From: Nocardiopsis dassonvillei_B
GTDB taxonomy: Bacteria > Actinomycetota > Actinomycetes > Streptosporangiales > Streptosporangiaceae
Assembly (NCBI RefSeq): GCF_964273065.1
Contig: NZ_OZ186815.1
Coordinates: 620,001 to 684,000 of the forward strand
Length of the DNA stretch: 64,000 nucleotides
Direction: 5' to 3'
Below are positions 47,739 to 54,695 of the stretch, one piece after another (positions within the stretch are counted from its first letter, which is position 1; each line of letters opens with the position of its first letter). The notes beneath the pieces were generated by a model that was given only the letters and a program-made list of their open reading frames with translations, had not been told where the DNA came from and did not search any database. A program made the position numbers and the translations under genes.

Positions 47739-47787
47739 GGGACTGTAGGACACCACGGCCTGCACCCTGAGCAGGGACAATGGCGGA
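47739..47787. promoter_or_regulatory. Additional DevR-like half-sites
   Basis: GGGACTGTAGGACA (47739-47752) matches the first half of the box perfectly and part of the second. GGGACAATGGCGGA (47774-47787) has a perfect GGGAC half-site. Both are upstream of the start at 47827. Confidence 0.45.
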
Positions 47788-47826
47788 GACCGAGAAAAAC
47801 GGGGGAACCGATCCCGGGGGGTCGCA

Positions 47827-48381
47827 ATGGTTCGAGAAAGCGGTGCCGGAACCGCACGGGGACAGGCGGCGGTGCCGCCGGGCCGGGCTTCCGACGAGGA
47901 CCTGCTGTCCGGGACCCGCCGACTGGACGAGGACACCGAAATGCTCATGGGCACCGATCTCGCCGAAGGGCAGGCCGAGGCGACCCTGACCGTCCTGGAC
48001 CGCCAGACCTGCTTCAACCTGGCGGCCACCCGCGACATCGGCAGGATCGCCTTCACCATCGACGGCGACGCCGCACCGACCGTGCTGCCGGTCAACTACG
48101 CCCTGCTCAACGACACCATCGTGCTGCGTACGAGCCTGGCGGGCACCATCATGCGCTACGCCCGCGGCTACGCCTCCTTCCAGGTGGACCACTTCGACGA
48201 CGAGCGCCGTGAGGGGTGGAGCGCCCTGTTCACCGGACGCTGCCGGTGGGTGCGCGACACCGGGGAGCTCTCCCGCATCCCGCAGGGGCGGCTGCCGGTG
48301 CCCTGGGCGGAGGGGCCGCGGGACCAGGTCCTGCGGGTCGTCCCCGGCCGCGTCACCGGGCGCCGGATCCAGCGCCCCTGA
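47827..48381 (+). CDS. Pyridoxamine 5'-phosphate oxidase-fold flavin/F420-binding protein
   Basis: A 184-residue protein with the split-barrel flavin-binding fold in its last 130 residues. It has LDRQTCFNLAATRDIGRIAFTIDGDAAPTVLPVNYALLNDTIVLRT, and then ASFQVDHFDDERREGWSALFTGRCRWV. Proteins of this type are common members of DosR-like regulons in actinobacteria and may use FMN or F420. The first 40 or so residues (from the ATG at 47827) are polar and unconserved. An internal ATG at 47941 with GAGGA upstream is an alternative start. Placement next to DevR-like boxes suggests expression under low oxygen or redox stress. The substrate is unknown. Confidence 0.8.
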   Translation: MVRESGAGTARGQAAVPPGRASDEDLLSGTRRLDEDTEMLMGTDLAEGQAEATLTVLDRQTCFNLAATRDIGRIAFTIDGDAAPTVLPVNYALLNDTIVLRTSLAGTIMRYARGYASFQVDHFDDERREGWSALFTGRCRWVRDTGELSRIPQGRLPVPWAEGPRDQVLRVVPGRVTGRRIQRP

Positions 48382-48459
48382 GCCCCCGCGGGGGTGACGG
48401 ACCCGTCACCTCCCGCGAACGATTCCACGAGCACACGCCGACGGCCCGACCGGCGAGCC

Positions 48460-48465
48460 TAAGCT
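48460..48465 (+). promoter_or_regulatory. Probable -10 box (TAAGCT) for the YdjI-like gene
   Basis: TAAGCT fits TANNNT, 65 nt upstream of the GTG start; no clear -35. Confidence 0.3.
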
Positions 48466-48530
48466 GGGAACCCCTCGGTGCGCCGGGGCGTCTGACCCCG
48501 GTGACAAGGGAAGTCTCAGGGAGGGCACAC

Positions 48531-49664
48531 GTGGGCCTGTTCGACGCCATCCGTGGCGAATTCATCGACATCATCGAGTGGACCGACGACGGTCGGGACA
48601 CCATCGTCTGGCGTTTTCCGCGGCACGACAACGAGATCAAGATGGGCGCGCGGCTCACCGTGCGCGAATCCCAGATCGCGGTGTTCGTCAACGAGGGCCG
48701 CGTCGCCGACGTGTTCGCGCCCGGCATGTACACGCTGGAGACCCGCAACATCCCCGTCCTGAGCACCCTCAAGGGGTGGAAGCACGGCTTCGACTCGCCG
48801 TTCAAGGCCGAAGTGTACTTCGTCAACACCCGCCGGTTCAGCGACTTCAAGTGGGGCACCCAGAACCCGGTGATGGTGCGCGACCCCGAGTTCGGCCCGG
48901 TGCGGCTGCGCGCCTACGGCGGCTACTCGGTGCGGGTGGTCGACCCGCCGCGGTTCATCGCCGAGCTGGTGGGCACCGACCCGCAGTTCCGCACCGAGGA
49001 GGTGGAGGGCTACCTGCGGCAGATGGTCGTCAGCCGCCTGGGCAGCGCCCTGGCCACCGCCGCCCGCGACGTCGCGGTGCTGGACCTGGCGGTCCACCAG
49101 CACGACCTGGGGCAGCGCATGTCCGCGGCGCTGACCCGTGACATGGCGTCGGTGGGGCTGGAGGTCCCGGACTTCAACGTCGAGAGCATCACCCTGCCGC
49201 CGGAGGTGGAGAAGGCTCTGGACAAGCGCTCCCAGATGGGGGTGCTGGGCGACCTGGACCAGTACACGAAGTTCCAGACGGCGAACGCGGTCGGCGACGC
49301 CGCCAGGACGCCGGGCAGCGGCATGGGCGAGGCCATGGGCATGGGACTGGGACTGGCCGCCGCCCAGCAGATGGCCCAGAACATGAACCCGCAGGCGCAG
49401 CCGCAGCAGGCGCCCGGGCAGCCCCAGGCGCAGCCCGCCGCGGCCCCGCCGCCGCTGCCGCAGGCCGAGTGGTTCGTGGGCGTGGACGGGCAGCAGACCG
49501 GCCCCTTCGACGTCAACGCGCTGTCGCAGCAGGTCGGCGGCGGCCGCCTGACCCGCGACACCCTGGTCTGGAAGGCCGGCATGGCGCAGTGGACCGCGGC
49601 CGGACAGGTCCCGGAGCTGGCCGGGCTGTTCGCGAACACCCCTCCGCCCATGCCTCCCGCCTGA
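48531..49664 (+). CDS. SPFH-domain protein with C-terminal GYF_2 domain (YdjI-like, virion core protein family)
   Basis: A 377-residue protein. The N-terminal SPFH-like region (about 1-260) has the YdjI family sequence, for example FIDIIEWTDDGRDTIVWRFPRHDNEIKMGARLTVRESQIAVFVNEG. A Gln/Pro/Ala-rich flexible linker (about 285-310) follows. The C-terminal GYF_2 domain (about 310-375) includes WFVGVDGQQTGPFDVNALSQQV and DTLVWKAGMAQWTAAGQ. There is no transmembrane helix. In Bacillus, YdjI works with a membrane zinc-ribbon partner under membrane/cell-envelope stress. The next gene here encodes such a zinc-ribbon protein. The GTG start has GGGAGGG upstream; longer in-frame starts are out of range of the family. 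Confidence 0.85.
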   Translation: MGLFDAIRGEFIDIIEWTDDGRDTIVWRFPRHDNEIKMGARLTVRESQIAVFVNEGRVADVFAPGMYTLETRNIPVLSTLKGWKHGFDSPFKAEVYFVNTRRFSDFKWGTQNPVMVRDPEFGPVRLRAYGGYSVRVVDPPRFIAELVGTDPQFRTEEVEGYLRQMVVSRLGSALATAARDVAVLDLAVHQHDLGQRMSAALTRDMASVGLEVPDFNVESITLPPEVEKALDKRSQMGVLGDLDQYTKFQTANAVGDAARTPGSGMGEAMGMGLGLAAAQQMAQNMNPQAQPQQAPGQPQAQPAAAPPPLPQAEWFVGVDGQQTGPFDVNALSQQVGGGRLTRDTLVWKAGMAQWTAAGQVPELAGLFANTPPPMPPA

Positions 49665-49700
49665 CCGCACAGCCCCATCCCCCGACCCCAGAAGGCCGAC

Positions 49701-50804
49701 ATGTCCGATACCGTCGTTCCACCGCCGCCGACCTCACCCCGCGAGTTCCCCTGCGGGGGGTGCGGGGCCCGACTGGAGTACTCCGCCGGTGCGCGCCGGA
49801 TGCGCTGCCCGTACTGCGGGAGCGAGGAGGAGGTCCCCGAGGCCACGCGCGAGGTGCGCGAGCACGCCGTGGAGACCCTCTTCGCCCGCAGGCCCGCCGC
49901 CCAGGTGGCCGAGCACCGGTTCGTCTGCCAGGGGTGCGGAGCCCACATCCAGGGCGACCACCTCGCGCAGACCTGCCAGTTCTGCACCGCCCCGCTGGTC
50001 ACCGACGACTCCGCGGACGTCCAGGTCCCGCCGGAGGCGGTACTGCCCTTCACCGTGGAACGGCGGTCGGCCCACGACGCCCTGGCGAAGTGGACCGACA
50101 GCCGCTGGTTCGCGCCCAACAGCCTGAAGAAGGTCAACGAGGCCGAGCGCTTCAAGAGCACCTACCTGCCGCACTGGACCTTCGACGCCCGGACCGTGTC
50201 GGACTACCGGGGCCAGCGCGGCGAGTACTACTGGGTGACCGAGACCTACACCGCCCAGGAGGACGGCAAGACGGTCACCAGGACCCGCCAGGTCCGCAAG
50301 ACCCGCTGGTACCCGGCCCGGGGCCGGGTGTCGCGGACCTTCGACGACGTGCTGGTCAACGGCACCACCCAGGTGGCGCCGGAGAAGGTGGACGCGCTCA
50401 AGCCGTGGCCGCTGGAGAAGGCGCGGCCCTACGCACACGAGTACCTGGCCGGGCACGAGGCGCTGCGCTACGACGTGGAGCCCGAGCAGGGCCTGGAGGC
50501 GGCCAAGCAGGTCATGGCCCGCACCATCGAACAGGACTGCAGGCGCGACATCGGCGGCGACGAGCAGCGGGTGACGTCGGTGGACACCGCCTACTCCGAG
50601 GTCACCGGCAAGCTGCTGCTGGTGCCGGTGTGGGCGGGTGCCTACCTGCACGGCGGCCGGACCTGGCAGATCGTCGTCAACGGGTGCACCGGCGAGGTAC
50701 AGGGCGAGCGCCCCTACTCGGCGGCCAAGATCACGGCGGCCGTGCTGGTCGCGGTGCTCGTCATCGCCCTGGCGGTGTTCCTGTTCCTGCGGTACGGGGG
50801 CTGA
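49701..50804 (+). CDS. Zinc-ribbon membrane-anchored protein (YdjG-like partner of the SPFH protein)
   Basis: A 367-residue protein. Two zinc ribbons lie at the N-terminus: CGGCGARLEYSAGARRMRC-PYC (about 18-40) and CQGCGAHIQGDHLAQTCQFC (about 75-95). A soluble domain of about 240 residues with many aromatic and charged residues (YLPHWTFDARTVSDYRGQRGEYYWV) follows. One transmembrane helix lies at the very C-terminus (ITAAVLVAVLVIALAVFLFLRYGG), so it is tail-anchored. The arrangement matches the YdjG/YdjI pairing of Bacillus. It is 36 nt downstream of the SPFH gene and most likely co-transcribed with it. Confidence 0.82.
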   Translation: MSDTVVPPPPTSPREFPCGGCGARLEYSAGARRMRCPYCGSEEEVPEATREVREHAVETLFARRPAAQVAEHRFVCQGCGAHIQGDHLAQTCQFCTAPLVTDDSADVQVPPEAVLPFTVERRSAHDALAKWTDSRWFAPNSLKKVNEAERFKSTYLPHWTFDARTVSDYRGQRGEYYWVTETYTAQEDGKTVTRTRQVRKTRWYPARGRVSRTFDDVLVNGTTQVAPEKVDALKPWPLEKARPYAHEYLAGHEALRYDVEPEQGLEAAKQVMARTIEQDCRRDIGGDEQRVTSVDTAYSEVTGKLLLVPVWAGAYLHGGRTWQIVVNGCTGEVQGERPYSAAKITAAVLVAVLVIALAVFLFLRYGG

Positions 50805-50822
50805 CCGGACGGGGGCCCGCGG

Positions 50823-51428
50823 TCACGGGGCGTCGGCGCCCGGGGCGCCGGCGCCCCGTTCGCCGTCCGGGCGCGCCCCGGCGGGCCGGTGCAGCATGAA
50901 CATGCCGCTGTAGCGGGGGTGGTCCCTGCGCCGGTCGTCGGTGGCGACGAACTCGTCCAGGACGGCGACGATGCGCCGGTCGAGTTCGGCGAGGTCCTCG
51001 TCGGACAGGTGCAGGGCGAACCGGGAGAAGGTGCGCACGGACCCGGGTCCGGCCTCGTCGAGCTCGCGCCGGAAGGCCTGGACGGGGGCGTGCACGGCGG
51101 GGGGCGCGGCCTCCTGGAGCGGGCTCTCCAGCCACCAGGTCTCGCCGGTGGCCCGGTAGGGCTTCTCCAGGGCGCCGCTGGGGCCGGTGCGGGGGGTGCC
51201 GGGGACGAGGAAGCCCACGTCGACGAGGCGGCGCACGTGGTACAGGACGGTGCCGGGGCTGACGCCGAGGCGCTCGGCGAGCTCCTTGTTGGTGAGTTCG
51301 TCCAGGCACAGGCGCAGGATGCGCACCCGCAGCGGGTGGCCCAGCGCCTTGGTCTCCTCCGGGGTGGCGGGCCGCCGCCTGCGCCCGGGGGTCGGGGGCT
51401 CCGGTGCGGCCTGCTCTGCGTCTGCCAT
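50823..51428 (-). CDS. ArsR-type winged-helix transcriptional regulator
   Basis: About 201 residues. The winged-helix domain (about 28-95) reads TKALGHPLRVRILRLCLDELTNKELAERLGVSPGTVLYHVRRLVDVGFLVP, typical of ArsR-family regulators with a following 100-residue C-terminal region. No metal-binding CxC motif is visible in the recognition helix, so the signal is probably an organic ligand. I chose the ATG at 51428; the in-frame start at 51458 is also possible. It is divergent from an MFS transporter gene with a palindrome (51465-51482) between them, so it most likely represses the transporter and itself. Confidence 0.8.
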   Translation of the reverse strand: MADAEQAAPEPPTPGRRRRPATPEETKALGHPLRVRILRLCLDELTNKELAERLGVSPGTVLYHVRRLVDVGFLVPGTPRTGPSGALEKPYRATGETWWLESPLQEAAPPAVHAPVQAFRRELDEAGPGSVRTFSRFALHLSDEDLAELDRRIVAVLDEFVATDDRRRDHPRYSGMFMLHRPAGARPDGERGAGAPGADAP

Positions 51429-51464
51429 GGCCACAGCGTAACAATGATCGAGATTCATCGAATC

Positions 51465-51482
51465 GATTGAGTTTCCTCAATC
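51465..51482. promoter_or_regulatory. Operator palindrome GATTGAG-TTTC-CTCAATC between ArsR and MFS genes
   Basis: Perfect 7-bp arms with a 4-nt spacer, located in the 73-nt divergent region and about 20 nt upstream of the MFS start codon. The most likely ligand is the adjacent ArsR-type regulator. Confidence 0.7.
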
Positions 51483-51501
51483 ACCCTGCCAGGATCGTCC
51501 C

Positions 51502-52743
51502 ATGACCTCCACCACCCCCCGCTCCGCGGGCCTGGGGCGCCCGTTCTGGAGCCTGTGGACCTCTTCGTCCCTGTCCAACCTCGCCGACGGCGTCCTGAAG
51601 ATCGCCCTGCCCCTGGCCGCCCTGCGCTTCACCGACGCGCCCATGCTCATCGCCGGCGTGTCCCTGGCCCTGTCCCTGCCCTGGCTGCTGTTCTCCCTGC
51701 CCGCGGGGGCCCTGGCCGACCGGCTGGACCGGCGCCGGGTGATGCTCGCCGCCAACACCGTCCGCGCCCTGCTCGCCACCCTGCTGGCCCTGTCCCTGCT
51801 CACCGGCCTGGGCGGCATCTGGGTGCTGTACGCCGTCGCCCTGGGCGTGGGCGTCACCGAGACCCTCTACGACACCTCGGCCCAGTCGATCCTGCCCCAG
51901 CTGGTCCCGCGCGGGCGGCTGGACCGCGCCAACGGCCGCCTGCACGCCACCGAGACGGCCATGAACCAGTTCGTCGGCCCGCCCCTGGGCGGCCTGCTGG
52001 TGGCGGCCGGGACGGCCCTGGCCCTGGCCGTCCCGGCCGCCCTGTGGCTGGTCGCCGTGGGGGCGCTCCTCCTGGTCCGGGGCCGGTTCCGGGTCGAACG
52101 CGAACGGACCGCCACCATGCGGTCCGACATCGTCGAAGGGCTGGCCTACCTGTGGCGGCACCGGCTGCTGCGCGCCTTCGCCGCGATGGTCGGCATCAGC
52201 AACTTCGCGAGCAGCGCGGCCTTCGCCGTGTTCGTGCTGTACGCGGTGGGCCCGGGCTCCCCCATGGGCATGGGCGAGCCCGCCTACGGCGTCCTGCTCA
52301 CGACCAGCGCCCTGGGCGTCATCCTGGGTTCCCTGAACGCCGGACGCCTCGTCGGCCTGCTGGGCCGGTCCCTGTCGATGCGCGCCTCAGCGGTGGCCTT
52401 CGTCGTCCTGGTCGGGGTGCCCGCCCTCACCGCGGACCCCTTCCTCATCGGCGCCGGGTTCTTCGCCGGCGGGCTCGGCATCGCCGTGTGGAACGTGACC
52501 ACGGTGTCGCTGCGCCAGCGCATCACCCCCGACCACATGCTCGGCCGGCTCAACAGCGGCTACCGGCTGCTGGCCTGGGGGACCATGCCCCTGGGCGCCG
52601 CCGCGGGCGGGGCCATCGCCCAGTTCGCCGGGCTGACCTGGGTCTTCGCCACCATGGCGGTGCTGAGTGCGGTGGTCCTGGTGTGGCTGCTGTTCATCGG
52701 CGACACCGACATGGACCGGGCCGAGGCCGCGGCCTCCGGATGA
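51502..52743 (+). CDS. MFS transporter (EntS/efflux-like)
   Basis: A 413-residue major-facilitator protein with twelve predicted helices, related to the enterobactin-exporter/macrolide-efflux-like group. SSSLSNLADGVLKIALPLAALRF opens helix 1; LPAGALADRLDRRRVMLAANTVRALL is the motif A loop. LYAVALGVGVTETLYDTSAQSILPQLVPRGRLDRANGRL is characteristic of the subfamily, and the second half includes LGRLNSGYRLLAWGTMPLGAAAGG. It probably exports a drug or siderophore. It is controlled by the divergent ArsR regulator through the shared palindrome. The APH-like gene 43 nt downstream may be in the same transcript. Confidence 0.85.
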   Translation: MTSTTPRSAGLGRPFWSLWTSSSLSNLADGVLKIALPLAALRFTDAPMLIAGVSLALSLPWLLFSLPAGALADRLDRRRVMLAANTVRALLATLLALSLLTGLGGIWVLYAVALGVGVTETLYDTSAQSILPQLVPRGRLDRANGRLHATETAMNQFVGPPLGGLLVAAGTALALAVPAALWLVAVGALLLVRGRFRVERERTATMRSDIVEGLAYLWRHRLLRAFAAMVGISNFASSAAFAVFVLYAVGPGSPMGMGEPAYGVLLTTSALGVILGSLNAGRLVGLLGRSLSMRASAVAFVVLVGVPALTADPFLIGAGFFAGGLGIAVWNVTTVSLRQRITPDHMLGRLNSGYRLLAWGTMPLGAAAGGAIAQFAGLTWVFATMAVLSAVVLVWLLFIGDTDMDRAEAAASG

Positions 52744-52786
52744 AAAACCCTGGCCTTCCGCGCGCTCACTCCACCACGATGGGCCC

Positions 52787-53578
52787 ATGGCACCCACCAC
52801 TCCCCCGCCGCACCACGACCCCGGCACCGAGGTCCTGCACGGCGGCAACACCTCCGGTCCCGTCCTGCGCGTGGGCGGCACCGTCCGCAAGCAGTGGCAC
52901 CGGGCGGCACCCTCCGTCGTCCACCTGCTGCGGCACCTGGAGAGGCACGGCTACGAGGCGGCGCCCCGCTCCTACGGGCGCTCCCTGACCGGGGACCAGC
53001 TGCTGGAGTACGTCCCCGGGACCCCGGCCGAACAGGGCCCGCCGCTGACCGCCGCCGAGCTGCACCGGCTGGGCGGGCTGATCCGGCGCCTGCACGACCT
53101 CACCGCCTCCCACCGGCCCCGGCACCCGCAGCAGGCGGTGTGGGACGTGGCCGTCCCGGACCCGCGCCAGGAGGTCCTCTGCCACTACGACCTGGCCCCG
53201 TGGAACCTGGTGCGCGACGGCGACCGGTGGGTGTTCATCGACTGGGACGGTGCGGGCCCGGGCACCCGCATGGGCGACCTCGGCTACGCGGCCCACGGGT
53301 TCGTGCCCCTGCACGCGGGAGGCGACCCGCGAGCGGACGCGGCCCGGCTGCGCGCCCTGGCGGACGGCTACGGGTGCGACCGCGCCCAGCGCGAGGAGCT
53401 GCCCGACGCCGTCCACCACCGGGTGCGCGGCATGTACGACCTGCTGGTGGAGGGGGGCCGCACCGGCCGCGCCCCCTGGGCCGACCTGTACGCGCAGGGC
53501 CACGCCGACCACTGGGGCCCGGCGGCCGACTACGTCGCCGGCCACCGGGCCCTGTGGCTGGACGCGCTGCTCTCCTAG
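52787..53578 (+). CDS. Aminoglycoside-phosphotransferase-fold protein (APH-like kinase)
   Basis: A 263-residue small-molecule kinase of the APH/choline kinase fold. The nucleotide-binding N-lobe starts with GTEVLHGGNTSGPVLRVGGTVRKQWHRAAPSV, with the expected lysine. The catalytic loop is VLCHYDLAPWNLV (His-x-Asp-x4-Asn) near residue 145 and the metal-binding loop is WVFIDWDGAGPGTR near 162. Relatives include homoserine kinase-like and antibiotic kinases, so antibiotic resistance is possible but not shown. The TAG stop shares the CTAG at 53575-53578 with the convergent methyltransferase stop. The ATG lacks a visible ribosome site. Confidence 0.8.
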   Translation: MAPTTPPPHHDPGTEVLHGGNTSGPVLRVGGTVRKQWHRAAPSVVHLLRHLERHGYEAAPRSYGRSLTGDQLLEYVPGTPAEQGPPLTAAELHRLGGLIRRLHDLTASHRPRHPQQAVWDVAVPDPRQEVLCHYDLAPWNLVRDGDRWVFIDWDGAGPGTRMGDLGYAAHGFVPLHAGGDPRADAARLRALADGYGCDRAQREELPDAVHHRVRGMYDLLVEGGRTGRAPWADLYAQGHADHWGPAADYVAGHRALWLDALLS

Positions 53579-54276
53579 ACCGCGCGCCAGGCGTAGGCGG
53601 CCGAGACCGGGTGGCCCCGGTACTTCTCCCACTTGGGCTTGGCCGCCACCCAGGCGTCGTCCACCACCCCCTCGACCATGTCCACCGGGGTCCACCCGGC
53701 CGCCAGGGCGGCGCGCAGCTGCTCGCTGACGAGGTGCACGTGGGTGGAGATCGCCACCGACTCCCCCGAGTCGTCGGTGTAGTGGGTGGGCATCCCCGAC
53801 ACCATCGCGAACTGCGGGTGGTAGGAGGCCAGCAGGAGCAGCCCGCCGGGGCGGACCAGGCGGCGCGCCTCGGCGTAGAAGGGCGCCAGGTCGGGCAGGT
53901 GCTCGTCGATGAGCGAGGACACCACCAGATCGTAGGCTCCGCCCGCCAGCCCCGTGTCGCGCACGTCCCCCTCGGCCAGGGTGGTGTGGGCGCCGCGCTT
54001 CCGGGCCAGTGCGAGCATGCCCGGGCTCAGGTCCACCCCGTCGATGCCGCCCGCCACCCCCCTGCCGCGCAGCCAGGCGGCGGTGCGCCCGGTGCCGCAG
54101 CCCAGGTCCGCGACGCGGCCCACCTCCGGCCAGTCGGGCTGGGGCAGGCGCTCCAGCAGCCCCAGGTCCATGGCGTCCAGTACCGAGTCCTCGTAGGTGG
54201 CCGACCAGCCGTCGTAGCCGGTGGCGACGTCGACGGTGCGGTAGTTGCGGGTGTCGTAGGCGGAGAAGTCGAGCAT
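53575..54276 (-). CDS. Class I SAM-dependent methyltransferase
   Basis: A 233-residue methyltransferase. Motif I is RVADLGCGTGRTAAWLRGRGV at about 55-75, motif II is IDGVDLSPGMLALARKRG, and motif III lies around YDLVVSSLIDEHL, followed by LVRPGGLLLLASYHPQF. The N-terminal YDGWSATYEDSVLDAMDLGLLERLPQPDW resembles small-molecule methyltransferases of the Methyltransf_25 type. The substrate is unknown. The stop codons of this gene and of the convergent APH-like gene overlap in the palindrome CTAG. The 5' end faces the erm leader; the two are divergent and probably share a promoter region. Confidence 0.82.
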   Translation of the reverse strand: MLDFSAYDTRNYRTVDVATGYDGWSATYEDSVLDAMDLGLLERLPQPDWPEVGRVADLGCGTGRTAAWLRGRGVAGGIDGVDLSPGMLALARKRGAHTTLAEGDVRDTGLAGGAYDLVVSSLIDEHLPDLAPFYAEARRLVRPGGLLLLASYHPQFAMVSGMPTHYTDDSGESVAISTHVHLVSEQLRAALAAGWTPVDMVEGVVDDAWVAAKPKWEKYRGHPVSAAYAWRAV

Positions 54277-54320
54277 GACCCCGAGTATCACCGGCCCCGG
54301 CCGCCGGCCGCGAGCCATTA

Positions 54321-54359
54321 AAAAATGCGTTGCCCGACCGGCGTCCGCCCCTCTACGGT
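54321..54359 (+). promoter_or_regulatory. WhiB7/WblC-like promoter of the erm leader
   Basis: An A-rich run (TTAAAAAA at 54319-54326) directly precedes GCG and the -35 TTGCCC (54330-54335). An 18-nt spacer leads to -10 TACGGT (54354-54359). AT-rich sequence just upstream of the -35 is the known recognition feature of WhiB7-dependent promoters of antibiotic-resistance genes. The expected start point is at or next to 54366. Confidence 0.55.
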
Positions 54360-54365
54360 GAAGCC

Positions 54366-54464
54366 ATGTCGGCCTTCTTCGGTGTGACCGACCGTGCCCA
54401 GGCCCGGTCCGTGCGCGCCCACGACCTCGAACTCCGGCCCCGCCCCTGCGGCCCGGGCCGGTGA
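54366..54464 (+). CDS. Candidate erm leader peptide, 32 codons
   Basis: A short ORF from the ATG at 54366, giving MSAFFGVTDRAQARSVRAHD and then LELRPRPCGPGR. It begins 6-7 nt after the -10 box, so it is probably translated from a leaderless mRNA. The RPR near the C-terminus fits the arginine-x-arginine class of macrolide-arrest motifs known from ErmDL-type leaders. It ends directly before a long stem-loop (54465-54535), the layout expected for attenuation control of erm. Expression is not shown; it is a prediction from arrangement. Confidence 0.5.
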   Translation: MSAFFGVTDRAQARSVRAHDLELRPRPCGPGR

Positions 54465-54535
54465 CCGGACCCCTCCGAGAGCACCGCCGTTCCCGTACCT
54501 TCCCCGGTGCGATGTCGGCGGTGCCAGGGGGTCCG
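54465..54535 (+). promoter_or_regulatory. Attenuator-like stem-loop after the erm leader ORF
   Basis: Outer arms CGGACCCCT (54466-54474) and AGGGGGTCCG (54526-54535), inner arms GCACCGCCG (54481-54489) and CGGCGGTGC (54516-54524). Together they make a long interrupted stem. Downstream CTCCTCTTCTG is T-rich for this genome, so it may act as a terminator when the leader is translated without drug. Confidence 0.5.
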
Positions 54536-54587
54536 CTCCTCTTCTGACGGCGCCCCGGTCCGGGCCCGATCGTGTCCCTGATTCTTC

Positions 54588-54680
54588 GGGGACGGGTCGC
54601 CCGGCCTCCTTCTCCACGCGTGCCCTCGGGCCGCTTCCCCGGCGTGCCACCCGTCCCCCGACGCCGCCCTCCCGGGCGGC
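54588..54680 (+). promoter_or_regulatory. Second and third stems before the erm ribosome site
   Basis: GGGGACGGGT (54588-54597) can pair with ACCCGTCCCC (54649-54658). GCCGCCC (54663-54669) pairs with GGGCGGC (54674-54680) and its stem ends just before the ribosome site AAAAGGA (54683-54689). Such structures could control read-through or ribosome access. Confidence 0.4.
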
Positions 54681-54695
54681 CGAAAAGGACCTTTC

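Noticed and set aside
50823..54276. A resistance island acquired by transfer (ArsR-MFS-APH-methyltransferase-erm)
   Set aside because: There is no integrase, transposase or tRNA boundary, and base/codon use matches the neighbours. An intrinsic chromosomal cluster is equally likely.
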